This document shows positions 1 through 7,064 of a stretch of DNA of 52,664 nucleotides, in pieces. Source of the stretch: Nitriliruptor sp040882075 (GTDB lineage Bacteria; Actinomycetota; Nitriliruptoria; Nitriliruptorales; Nitriliruptoraceae); the NCBI RefSeq assembly GCF_040882075.1, contig NZ_JBBEBZ010000228.1, positions 1 to 52,664 of the forward strand, in the 5' to 3' direction. The position numbers were made by a program, and so were the translations under genes. The stretch's first letter is position 1, and each line of letters opens with the position of its first letter. The notes under the pieces are model-generated. The model had not been told where the DNA came from. It saw nothing but the letters and a program-made list of their open reading frames with translations, and searched no databases.

Positions 1-1011
1 CCGGTCGATGCCTGCGCCGGCGAAGCCGAGCAGGGCGGGCAGCAGGGTGATGGAGGCGAGCACCATCACGGCGACCACGATCGCGGCGGACGCCCCCATG
101 ATCGTTGCGGCCGGGATCCCGGCGACCACGAGCCCCCCGATGGCGATGATGACCGTTCCACCGGCGAAGACGACCGCTTGGCCGGCGGTGGCGGTGGCTC
201 GCCCGATCGAGTCCATCACCTCGGTGCCCTCGGCGAGGTTCTGGCGGTGGCGGGTCACGATGAAGAGGGCGTAGTCGATGCCTGCGCCGAGCCCGAGCAT
301 GACTCCGAGGAGCAGGCTGGCGGAGGGCACGTCGACGACGACGGCGAGCAGTCGGATCAGTCCGGCGCCAGCAGCGAGCCCGAACAGGGCGAGGCCGAGC
401 GGGAGCCCGGTCGCGATGATGGAGCCGAACGCGACGAGCATGATCACGAGGGCAGCAGCGACCTTGAAGGCCAGCTCGGTCCCGCCCAGCTCCGGTGACT
501 GGAAGTAGGACGGCAGCTCACCGCTGAGCTCCACCTTCAGCCCGAGCCCACGTCCGACCTCGATGGCCGCATCGAGCTCGTCGACCGCGCCCGAGCCGAG
601 CTCGCCGATCGGCAGGCTGTAGCGCACGTCGGCGAAGCCGATCGTGCCGTCGGCCGAGAGCGACCCGCCGCGGCCCTCGAGCGGGTCGCCGACCACCGCG
701 ACCGCCGGGATCTCGCCCACCGATCCGAGCGTGGCCACCACGGCGGCAGCCTGGTCCTGGTCGGTCAGGGGCCCGTCCGGCGAGTGGAACACCACGCGGG
801 CCGAGCCGCCCGACTGCTCCGGGAAGCGTTCCTCGAGGAGTTGCTGTGCGGCGTGGGACTCCGTGCCCGGGATCCCGAACTCCTCGCTGAACTCCCCACC
901 GAACGCCTGGGCGAGCCCGATGAGCAGCACGGCTGCAAGCACCCAGACCAGCACCACACGACGGCGGCGACCGGCCGTCCACGTCCCCACCCTGTACAGC
1001 CAGCCGGTCAT
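1..1011 (-). CDS. MMPL/RND-family membrane transporter, N-terminal part
   Basis: Open for 337 codons from ATG at 1011 to the left edge, so the C-terminal half lies outside the window. The start MTGWLYRVG is preceded by AGGAG six bases upstream; an in-frame ATG at 1017 is too close to it. One membrane segment (about residues 17-36) is followed by an extracytoplasmic domain, then a block of membrane segments containing GAGIDYALFIVTRHR, the intramembrane Asp-Tyr signature of MMPL transporters. The family exports lipids or hydrophobic compounds using the proton gradient. It is divergent from a TetR gene, a common drug- or lipid-responsive arrangement. Substrate unknown. Confidence 0.9.
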   Translation of the reverse strand, partial: MTGWLYRVGTWTAGRRRRVVLVWVLAAVLLIGLAQAFGGEFSEEFGIPGTESHAAQQLLEERFPEQSGGSARVVFHSPDGPLTDQDQAAAVVATLGSVGEIPAVAVVGDPLEGRGGSLSADGTIGFADVRYSLPIGELGSGAVDELDAAIEVGRGLGLKVELSGELPSYFQSPELGGTELAFKVAAALVIMLVAFGSIIATGLPLGLALFGLAAGAGLIRLLAVVVDVPSASLLLGVMLGLGAGIDYALFIVTRHRQNLAEGTEVMDSIGRATATAGQAVVFAGGTVIIAIGGLVVAGIPAATIMGASAAIVVAVMVLASITLLPALLGFAGAGIDR

Positions 1012-1064
1012 GAGCATCTCCTGACGTCGTGGGTCTCGGCGTCGACGGACGCGACAGCCTTTTA

Positions 1065-1079
1065 GAGACGAAGTGTCTC
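1065..1079. promoter_or_regulatory. Candidate TetR operator between MMPL and tetR genes
   Basis: GAGAC-GAAGT-GTCTC is a perfect inverted repeat with 5-base arms. It is interleaved with a wider pair, GACGAA (1067-1072) and TTCGTC (1098-1103). Both lie in the short divergent intergenic region, where a local TetR repressor would control both genes. Assignment is by position and symmetry only. Confidence 0.5.
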
Positions 1080-1143
1080 GAACATACTCTGATACAGTTC
1101 GTCCCGCAAGTCTGACCGTGTGTGCCGAACCGATCGAGCTGAC

Positions 1144-1752
1144 ATGTCGCACCGCCGACCGGTCCAGGACCCGCCAACGTCCCTCGACGACGTGGACCCC
1201 CGGGTCGTGCGCACGCGCCAGGCCGTCCGAGAGGCGGTCCGTCGCCTCGTGCAGCGCGCCGGCTTCGAGGCGGTCTCCCACCAGGAGGTCGCGACGGAGG
1301 CCGGGATCGGCCGGGCCACCGTCTACCGGCACTGGCCCAAGCGGACGGATCTGCTGCTGCACGCCCTGGCCGAGGTCGAGGCGCCGCACGCCAGTCAGAG
1401 CAGCGGCGAGCTCGCCACCGATCTCGCCCGTGAACTTGGGCGCCTGCAACGCACGATGAGCTCACCGCTGGTCCCCGAACTCATCGCGCTGATCGGGCGT
1501 GCCGAGTGGAACCCCGAACTCCGCACGACCCAGACCGAACTGCTCGCAACCGGCACTTCCGGGCTACGCCGCGCGCTCGAGGCGGCCATCGGCCGCGGCG
1601 AACTGCCCGCAGACCACGACCTCGACACCGCGATCGCCCGGCTCGCCGGCCCGCTGTTCTACCGCCGTGTCCTGGCCCGGGCCCCCCTCGAGGACGCGTT
1701 CGTCACCACGATCATCTCCGCCTACCTCAACGAGGTAGCTGCATCGGGCTGA
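1144..1752 (+). CDS. TetR/AcrR-family transcriptional regulator
   Basis: 202 aa from ATG at 1144; an in-frame GTG at 1120 would add eight residues and neither start has a strong ribosome site. The helix-turn-helix is clear near residues 20-65 (VSHQEVATEAGIGRATVYRH followed by W). The C-terminal ligand-binding half, with its ending in FVTTIISAYLNEV, resembles the TetR_C_11-type domain. The gene is divergent from the MMPL transporter and probably represses it. Inducer unknown. Confidence 0.88.
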   Translation: MSHRRPVQDPPTSLDDVDPRVVRTRQAVREAVRRLVQRAGFEAVSHQEVATEAGIGRATVYRHWPKRTDLLLHALAEVEAPHASQSSGELATDLARELGRLQRTMSSPLVPELIALIGRAEWNPELRTTQTELLATGTSGLRRALEAAIGRGELPADHDLDTAIARLAGPLFYRRVLARAPLEDAFVTTIISAYLNEVAASG

Positions 1753-1794
1753 ACTGCTGAGGGAGGGCGCCCGTCGCTCGAGCCCTGATGTGGT

Positions 1795-1920
1795 CGACGG
1801 ACCAAGCCCAGAAGCGTCCTGGTGATGATCGCCATGCGGAACTCGTTGCGGCTCGCCCAGGTGCGGCTGGCCAGCACATTGTTCTGGAGCAGGGAGCGAT
1901 CAGGTCGAGGATGAAGCCGA
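1795..1920 (-). pseudogene. Transposase remnant, IS3-family OrfB C-terminal region
   Basis: The minus strand reads DRSLLQNNVL followed by ASRTWASRNEFRMAIIT, matching the segment just before the C-terminal WIE-x-YHRRRRQ block of one group of IS3-type integrase-core transposases. After MAIIT the match ends and the expected basic motif is missing; no start codon precedes the block. About 40 codons of a decayed element remain. Family assignment is from motif memory. Confidence 0.5.
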
Positions 1921-1958
1921 TGGCGATGATCTCGAGCGTCACGGAGCCGCTATGCGGC

Positions 1959-2294
1959 TCACGTGTCGGTCTCGGTGTCCTGGAGGCTGCCTGGGATGTC
2001 GCGGTGGGCGTGCAGGACGCGCAAGACGTCGGGGCGGTCCGCCTGCTCGAGGTAGAAGATGAGGTAGGGGAACCGTTGAACCGGGTGTACCCGCAGTCCC
2101 GGCCAGTCGAGTTCGACGGCGTAGCGCGGAGACCCGATCCCGGGTTGCCGGGCGATGAGCGCGAAGGCCTGTTCGACCGCATCGATGAACCGACGTGCGG
2201 TAGCGACGTCCACCTCGGCGGCGTAGTGGGCCGCGGTGTCGCGCAGGTCCTGGGTGGCGAGAGCGCGCGGGACGACCTGGTACCGCTCACCCAC
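1959..2294 (-). CDS. parE: ParE/RelE-superfamily toxin
   Basis: 111 aa from GTG at 2294, overlapping the 3' end of the antitoxin gene by 8 bases. The sequence follows the ParE plan: early helices with Ala-rich ARRFIDAVEQAFALI, then QPGIGSPR, the strand GLRVHPVQRFPYLIFY and RVLHAHRDI near the end. ParE toxins poison DNA gyrase; related RelE toxins cut mRNA, and the target here is not proven. The last residues after HRDIPGS differ from typical family members and abut the IS3-like scrap, so the extreme C-terminus may have been altered. Confidence 0.85.
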   Translation of the reverse strand: MGERYQVVPRALATQDLRDTAAHYAAEVDVATARRFIDAVEQAFALIARQPGIGSPRYAVELDWPGLRVHPVQRFPYLIFYLEQADRPDVLRVLHAHRDIPGSLQDTETDT

Positions 2295-2526
2295 CGGACG
2301 CCGCGTCTACCTCGTCGCGGAGATCGTTGAAGTAGCGATCGTCGGCGACCCGCCCCTGTTCGGAGGCAGCGCCGGCGAGCAGGAGGTCACGAAGGTGCTG
2401 GCGGTCCTGGTCGCGTCTGATCAGATCCCGGACGTACTCGCTGGTCGTGCCGTAGCGGCGCTGGGTGATCTGGTCCTCCACGAATGCGCGAAGCGACTCT
2501 GGGAGCGAGATGTTCATGGTCGGCAT
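2287..2526 (-). CDS. parD: ParD-type ribbon-helix-helix antitoxin
   Basis: 79 aa from ATG at 2526. MNISLPESLRAFVEDQI is the N-terminal ribbon-helix-helix DNA-binding motif, followed by TTSEYVRDLIRRDQ, a hallmark of ParD/CC2985-type antitoxins; the acidic C-terminus should wrap the toxin. First gene of the operon, overlapping parE by 8 bases. No Shine-Dalgarno is visible and the predicted transcription start falls at the ATG, suggesting a leaderless message. Expected to autorepress through the direct repeats upstream. Confidence 0.85.
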   Translation of the reverse strand: MPTMNISLPESLRAFVEDQITQRRYGTTSEYVRDLIRRDQDRQHLRDLLLAGAASEQGRVADDRYFNDLRDEVDAASGG

Positions 2527-2532
2527 GGTGGC

Positions 2533-2562
2533 AGTCTACGACGGATTGGCAAGCTTTGGCAA
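2533..2562 (-). promoter_or_regulatory. Candidate parDE promoter with direct-repeat operator
   Basis: On the minus strand TTGCCA (2562-2557) and TAGACT (2538-2533) form a plausible -35/-10 pair with an 18-base spacer. The top strand carries two copies of TTGGCAAG at 2546-2553 and 2556-2563, exactly 10 bases apart (one helical turn) and overlapping the -35, as expected for a ribbon-helix-helix operator. The -10 ends six bases before the parD ATG. Confidence 0.5.
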
Positions 2563-2837
2563 GAGCGGTGTGGGGTGATGATCCGCCGCGGGGAGTTCTG
2601 CCTTCCGCCTCGAGTCGCTCATGAAGATCAGCGTGACTCGTTCAGCAAGGTGTACGGAGCGGCGATCGGCCCTTGGACCGCGAACCCAGGTCATGCCCAA
2701 ACGTGCCCACCGTCACACCCTCAACGACGCTCTATTCGCTCAGTTCGCGTAAGGACACCCCGCGCTCAGGTAGTGGTTTCAACGCCACGGCTCGCTGAAC
2801 GACCAGGATTTCGTTCGATGAGCCGGAGGTGGGCGGG

Positions 2838-2975
2838 ATGCCAGGAGCACGGTTGAGCCAGGACGAGCGTGAGGAGATCGCGCTCGGGTTGGCCGTACAG
2901 CGCAGTTTCGCGGATATCGCCCGACAACTCGACCGGCCGACGTCGACGGTCGCTCGTGAGGTCGACCGCAACGGG
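2838..2975 (+). pseudogene. Transposase remnant, IS30-family N-terminus
   Basis: An intact start (GGAGG ribosome site, ATG at 2838) opens a 46-codon match to the IS30 helix-turn-helix: LSQDEREEIALGLAV, then SFADIARQLDRPTSTVAREV and DRNG. The similarity stops abruptly; the frame continues with unrelated sequence to a stop at 3092. The catalytic DDE core is absent, so this is a 5' fragment of an IS30 element, probably cut by recombination. Confidence 0.72.
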
Positions 2976-2979
2976 CCGC

Positions 2980-3404
2980 CGCCCCGCGCGGGTCCCGCCG
3001 ACCTGCTCGTTGGCGACACAGGCTCCAGTGCCCACGGCGAGCCAGACACGATGCGCGTTCGGGTAGACGAAGCCCGGGTCCTCGGCACGTAGGTCGGACC
3101 CGGCGTCCCCGATTAGCTCGGACAGCAGCAGCGCGCAGCACGCACAGCGCGGGTCGTAGACAGCCGTCGGATGCAGGATGGCCGCGCGCGCCTCCCGCGC
3201 CTCACGCCCGCGGTGGTGGACCACACCGAGGTCCTCGATGGTCGTGCTGGGATCGCCGTCGTGACCGTCAGCGAGCTCACGGGTCGAGCATCGCCACGTC
3301 GTAGTAGTTCCCGAGCATCACGGTGTCGGTGTCGGTGTCGCAGTCCCAGCGACCGGGACATCGGTGGACGAACCCGTCGGCGTCGCCCGGCTGCGCTGCA
3401 GATG
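2980..3404 (-). pseudogene. Unrecognised broken reading frame
   Basis: The minus strand has coding-like composition here, but no clean start and a frame break. One frame reads GFVHRCPGRWDCDTDTDT then VMLGNYYDVAMLDP and stops at 3279; one base offset, the next frame runs on as RELADGHDGDPSTTIEDLG and ILHPTAVYDPRCACC until it meets the antisense of the IS30 fragment near 2976. A single-base frameshift in a gene truncated by the IS would explain this. No family recognised. Confidence 0.3.
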
Positions 3405-3683
3405 TCAGGTTCGCACCTTGTCGGCGAATCGCTGCCGCGCCGCTTGACGCGACACACCGAGCGCGACCGCGACCTGGTTCCACGACCTGCCGTGGGCCCG
3501 GGCGATCTCGACGGCATCCCGCAACCGTGCCTCGTCGTCACGGACGGTCTGTGCAGCATCTGCGATTCCGCGCAGGTCTTCGGTCACCAGCACCCTGGCG
3601 GCCTCGGGATCGAGCTCCTCGGCGACCTTCTCGAAGCGTTCCGCCGCGTGTTCGATCTCTTCGTCCGTGTGTTGCATCCGCAT
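3405..3683 (-). CDS. Small helix-turn-helix protein paired with a toxin-like partner
   Basis: 92 aa from ATG at 3683, with GGAGGGG just upstream; a GTG at 3686 is an in-frame alternative. The N-terminal half is acidic and helical; the C-terminus has ARAHGRSWNQVAVALGVSRQ followed by AARQRFADKV, a compact HTH common in small actinobacterial proteins. Its start overlaps the stop of the gene before it as TGATG, so the two are translationally coupled. The acidic region plus DNA-binding half suggests an antitoxin or autoregulator. This is inference: I know of no characterised member. Confidence 0.72.
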   Translation of the reverse strand: MRMQHTDEEIEHAAERFEKVAEELDPEAARVLVTEDLRGIADAAQTVRDDEARLRDAVEIARAHGRSWNQVAVALGVSRQAARQRFADKVRT

Positions 3684-3919
3684 CACCCCTCCGTGAGGAA
3701 CATGTAGAACTTCCGCCGCAACGGCATCGCGTGGATGGCCACGGGGTCGTCGCCTTCGATGTCGAGGACACCGATCTCCAAGAGCGCGCCATCGGTCGCC
3801 GCTCCGATCAGCATCGTTAGGTCGTCGGCCATCTCGACCCAGCGCCTCGAGTTGCGAACGGCGTGCAGGATGTCTGCGTCGCTGACGCCATGTTTCCGGG
3901 CCGGCTCACCTATCCGCAT
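3683..3919 (-). CDS. Toxin-like small protein of a putative two-gene addiction module
   Basis: 78 aa from ATG at 3919, directly next to a palindromic promoter. The sequence (KHGVSDADILHAVRN, MADDLTMLIGAATDGALLEI, then DDPVAIHAMPLRRKF) matches a recurrent actinobacterial family next to HTH genes and looks like a small beta-sheet fold comparable to BrnT- or DUF4258-type toxins. First gene of the pair, overlapping the HTH gene. Toxicity is inferred from gene-pair architecture and neighbourhood only. Confidence 0.65.
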   Translation of the reverse strand: MRIGEPARKHGVSDADILHAVRNSRRWVEMADDLTMLIGAATDGALLEIGVLDIEGDDPVAIHAMPLRRKFYMFLTEG

Positions 3920-3920
3920 T

Positions 3921-3953
3921 CAGACAAGCTACCTTGTCTGTACTCCAGGTCAA
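3921..3953 (-). promoter_or_regulatory. Promoter with perfect palindromic operator for the toxin/HTH pair
   Basis: CAGACAAG (3921-3928) and CTTGTCTG (3933-3940) form a perfect 8-base inverted repeat with a 4-base centre. On the minus strand TTGACC (3953-3948) and TAGCTT (3931-3926) form a -35/-10 pair with 16-base spacing, so the -10 lies inside the palindrome and the predicted start is at the ATG (3919). A protein bound here would block RNA polymerase, consistent with autorepression by the HTH partner. Confidence 0.55.
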
Positions 3954-4147
3954 ACATCATGCGACGAGGGCTGCGCGCATCGTCACCGCGGTGATGGCGT
4001 CGGGCGGCGGGTGGCGCCAACGGGCGTGTTGTCCTGGGCGGTGTCAACCGGTTGTTGCAACGAGCTCGACGTCCGCCACGAGGATGGGACCACCCGCTAG
4101 CCAGTTGTGGGACCACCTCCAGGGTTCCCGGTCGTGTGGCCAGTTCA

Positions 4148-4262
4148 GTGCGTGTTCGCCGTATCGACGGGGAGCGCGTGGTCTACCGGGAGATCACCGT
4201 GATCGAGATCAAGGAAGTGCTGCGACTGTGGCTGCGCGGCGAGATGGGTCTGTCTGCCGCAC
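4148..4262 (+). pseudogene. Transposase-like remnant, IS21-type N-terminus
   Basis: The frame reads VRVRRIDGERVVYREITVIE then IKEVLRLWLRGE, resembling the first residues of IS21-like transposases that begin with a helix-turn-helix. Similarity ends after about 38 codons, before the recognition helix is complete, and the frame stops at 4330. Roughly 4263-4328 and the stretch 3954-4147 show no recognisable gene. Family assignment is tentative. Confidence 0.42.
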
Positions 4263-4328
4263 AGCAGTGCGCGACGTGTGAGCCGAGCCAAGACCGGTCG
4301 ACCACTTCCTTGCCCACCTTTGATAAAT

Positions 4329-4362
4329 AACCTAACGTCAGGTTGACGGGTTGTCCTAACAA
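4329..4362. promoter_or_regulatory. Candidate operator region upstream of the ABC operon
   Basis: AACCT-AACGTC-AGGTT (4329-4344) and TTGT-CCTA-ACAA (4351-4362) are inverted repeats just upstream of the first gene. CCTAAC also occurs twice in direct orientation (4331-4336 and 4355-4360), 24 bases apart. The operon encodes its own HutC-type GntR regulator, which would be expected to bind here. No clean -35/-10 was found. Confidence 0.4.
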
Positions 4363-4377
4363 ATAGGAGTTGATGTG

Positions 4378-5460
4378 ATGTACACACGAGGAGTCCGAAT
4401 CCTCGCCGCAAGCGCCGCGATGGTGCTCGTTGCGACCGCATGCGGTACTGCGGAGGAGGGCGAGGAGGGGCTGGCCGAGGATCTCGCCGGCGGCGCCGAG
4501 ACCACGGAGGGCGACGATGCAGACAGCGACGCCGGTTCGGGCGCAGGCGGGGACTACCGGATCGGCTTCATCCCGCAGATCGAGGGCATCCCGTACTACG
4601 ACGGCTTCGAGCAGGGTGCCGCTGCTGCGGCCGAGGAGTTCGGGGTCAGCTTCGAGCAGACCGGTCCGGCGACCGTGAGCTCGCCCGACCAGCTCCGCAT
4701 CTTCGAGAGCCTGGTCTCGCAGGGCTTCGACGCGATCGCCATCTCGCCGCTGGACCCGACCGCGATCAACTCCTCGATCAACAGCACGGTCGAGTCGGGC
4801 ATACCGGTGCTGACCTCCGACGCCGACGCGCCGGACTCTGACCGGCAGGTCTTCGTGGCGCAGGCCCTGGATCAGGACCTTGGCTACGCGCTCATGGACG
4901 ACCTGGCCCGCCAGGTCGGCGAGTCGGGTCAGATCGGGATCGTCTCCGGCATCCCGGACACCGCGAGCCTCGACGCGTGGACAGACGCGATGATCGAGCG
5001 CATGGAGAACGAGTACCCCGACATGGAGCTCGTCGGTGGCGTCCGAAACACCGAGGACTCCGAGGACGCCCTGCGCGAGGCACAGGACCTCATGACCGCG
5101 TTCCCCGAGATCGTGGGGATCGTCGGCGTGCCGTCGACCGCAGTGCCCGGCGTCGCCCAAGCGGTCCAGAACGCCGATCGCGCGGGCGAGATCGCCGTCA
5201 TCGGTTACGGATCGCCGAACACCGCCGGTCCCTTCATCGAGGCTGGTGTCATGGAGACGACGGTCCTGTGGAACGTGGAGGAGCTCGGCTACCTGACCGT
5301 CTGGGCTGCCATCGAGCTGATCGAAGGTCGTGAGCTCCAGGCCGAGAATGACGTGCCTGGTCTCGACAGGCCGATCGAGTTCGACGAGGAGACCGGCGTC
5401 CTGCTGCTCGGTCCGCCCATGATCTTCGACGAGAGCAACTACGCCGACTTCGACTTCTGA
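4378..5460 (+). CDS. Sugar-type ABC transporter substrate-binding lipoprotein (RhaS/LsrB-like)
   Basis: 360 aa. AGGAG at 4365-4369 is eight bases before ATG at 4378; a GTG at 4375 is in frame but less well spaced. Signal peptide with lipobox VATAC (Cys22) is followed by an acidic linker (residues 24-58), then a periplasmic-binding fold of the RbsB/LsrB/RhaS group: YRIGFIPQIEGIPYYDGFEQ, LVSQGFDAIAISPLDPTAIN, VESGIPVLTSDAD. It would bind a small sugar or sugar-like ligand outside the membrane and deliver it to the permeases encoded downstream. Ligand unknown. First gene of the operon, 2 bases from the ATPase gene. Confidence 0.92.
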   Translation: MYTRGVRILAASAAMVLVATACGTAEEGEEGLAEDLAGGAETTEGDDADSDAGSGAGGDYRIGFIPQIEGIPYYDGFEQGAAAAAEEFGVSFEQTGPATVSSPDQLRIFESLVSQGFDAIAISPLDPTAINSSINSTVESGIPVLTSDADAPDSDRQVFVAQALDQDLGYALMDDLARQVGESGQIGIVSGIPDTASLDAWTDAMIERMENEYPDMELVGGVRNTEDSEDALREAQDLMTAFPEIVGIVGVPSTAVPGVAQAVQNADRAGEIAVIGYGSPNTAGPFIEAGVMETTVLWNVEELGYLTVWAAIELIEGRELQAENDVPGLDRPIEFDEETGVLLLGPPMIFDESNYADFDF

Positions 5461-5462
5461 TC

Positions 5463-7064
5463 GTGGAAGCCCACGACCGAGCCGAACCGCTGCTGCGCCT
5501 GCGAGGTGTTAGCAAGCGGTTCGGCCACACCCAAGCTCTGACCGGGGTGGACCTCGAGGTCCACCCCGGTGAGGTCGTGGCGGTGCTCGGCGAGAACGGG
5601 GCCGGTAAGTCCACCCTGATGAAGGTCCTCGCCGGCGTCCACCAACCGGACGCCGGCGAGCTGACCTTCGCGGGGGCGCCCTACGCGCCCCACTCGCCGG
5701 CCGACGCGAACGAGCGCGGCATCGTGATGGTGCACCAGGAACCGACGTTCCTGCCGCACCTCACGGTGCTCCAGAACCTCTTCGCTGGACGGGAGCTGAC
5801 GGGGCGTCTGGGCGGCATCCGGTGGCGTGCTATGCACGGCGAGGCCGTCGAGCTGTTCGCCAGGGTCGGACTCGACGAGGCGTTGCTGGACCGTCGCATG
5901 GGCACGCTCAGCCTCGGTGAGCAGCAGCTCATCCTCATCGCTCGGGCGTTCCACCACGATGCGAAGCTGCTCATCCTCGACGAGCCGACCAGCATCCTGA
6001 CCGCGACGGAGACCGAGCGGCTCTTCGCGCTCGTCGAGCGCTGGTTGCAGCACGGAGCGGTCCTCTACATCACCCACCGCAGCCGCGAGCTGGAGCAGGT
6101 TGCTGACCGCGCGATCGTCCTCCGTGACGGCCGTCGGGTCGGTGCGCTCGTCGTGGAGGGGGACATCGAGGACGATGTCGTCCGACTCATGTCTGGGCGG
6201 GACCTCGAGGTGCTCGCGTCCGTGGCGACGCGATCGTCGACGGTCGCCGAAGAGGACGTCGCGCTGCGCATCCGTGGACTCGCCGTCCCGGGCGTGCTCG
6301 ACAACGTGTCGCTCGAGCTGCGGCGCGGCGAGGTGCTCGGCCTGTATGGACTGGTAGGAGCCGGACGGACCGAGATCGCACTCTCGCTGCTCGGTGAGCT
6401 CCCGCCGAGCGGTGGGGACGTCGAGCTCATGGGTGAGCCGTACGTGCCGTCGACGATGGCGCACGCGGTCGCGTGCGGGCTCGCCTACGTGCCGGAGGAT
6501 CGCAAGGCGATGGGGATCTTCCCCTACCTGTCGGTGCGTGAGAACCTCAGCGCAGCCGAACTCGGTCGTCGGAGCGGCCCCCTCAGCATCATCGATCGTG
6601 CGGCGGAGCGCCGGCTCGCCCAGCGCTACATCGAGGAGCTAGGCGTCAAGACCGCCTCGATGGACGATCGGATCACGACGCTCTCGGGTGGATCACAGCA
6701 GAAGGTGATCCTGGCGCGTTGGCTGGCGACCGACCCGAAGGTCCTCATCCTGGACGAACCGACTCGTGGCATTGACGTCACGACCAAGGCGGAGATCCAC
6801 CGGCTGATCGCGGGCCTGGCCGAGGAGGGTCTGGCCGTGCTGCTGATCTCCTCCGAGCTCCCCGAGCTGCTGGCGCTGTCTGACCGGGTCGTGGTCCTCC
6901 GCGAGGGACGGGTCGAGCTGGAGCTCGATGGCGACGTCATCGAGGAGGAGACGGTGCTACGCGCAGCGTTAGGGAGCGATCTCGTCGGCGGCACGAGAAC
7001 CGCCAGCAGCCCGGCCAGTTCGGAGCCGGCGGCTGAGGAAGGGACGCCTGATGAGCATCGCTGA
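5463..7064 (+). CDS. Sugar ABC transporter ATP-binding protein, two ABC domains (RbsA/LsrA type)
   Basis: 533 aa from GTG, 2 bases after the binding-protein gene and without its own ribosome site, so coupled translation is likely. First domain: Walker A GENGAGKS, signature LSLGEQQ, Walker B LLILDEPTS. Second domain: degenerate Walker A GLVGAGRT, signature LSGGSQQKV, Walker B VLILDEPTRGID. One degenerate site is normal for the CUT2 class that imports ribose, rhamnose, AI-2 and similar ligands. The Walker B of domain one reads ILT instead of ALT after DEPTS. The last 14 bases overlap the first permease gene. Confidence 0.95.
   Translation: MEAHDRAEPLLRLRGVSKRFGHTQALTGVDLEVHPGEVVAVLGENGAGKSTLMKVLAGVHQPDAGELTFAGAPYAPHSPADANERGIVMVHQEPTFLPHLTVLQNLFAGRELTGRLGGIRWRAMHGEAVELFARVGLDEALLDRRMGTLSLGEQQLILIARAFHHDAKLLILDEPTSILTATETERLFALVERWLQHGAVLYITHRSRELEQVADRAIVLRDGRRVGALVVEGDIEDDVVRLMSGRDLEVLASVATRSSTVAEEDVALRIRGLAVPGVLDNVSLELRRGEVLGLYGLVGAGRTEIALSLLGELPPSGGDVELMGEPYVPSTMAHAVACGLAYVPEDRKAMGIFPYLSVRENLSAAELGRRSGPLSIIDRAAERRLAQRYIEELGVKTASMDDRITTLSGGSQQKVILARWLATDPKVLILDEPTRGIDVTTKAEIHRLIAGLAEEGLAVLLISSELPELLALSDRVVVLREGRVELELDGDVIEEETVLRAALGSDLVGGTRTASSPASSEPAAEEGTPDEHR

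Noticed and set aside
3954..4147. GTGGGACCAC-like repeated words suggestive of an IS end
   Set aside because: No pair of inverted ends or target duplication could be defined.
4629..5160. Minus-strand frame at 4183-5160 rich in His, Asp and Val
   Set aside because: Antisense of the binding-protein gene with no start context or recognisable domain.
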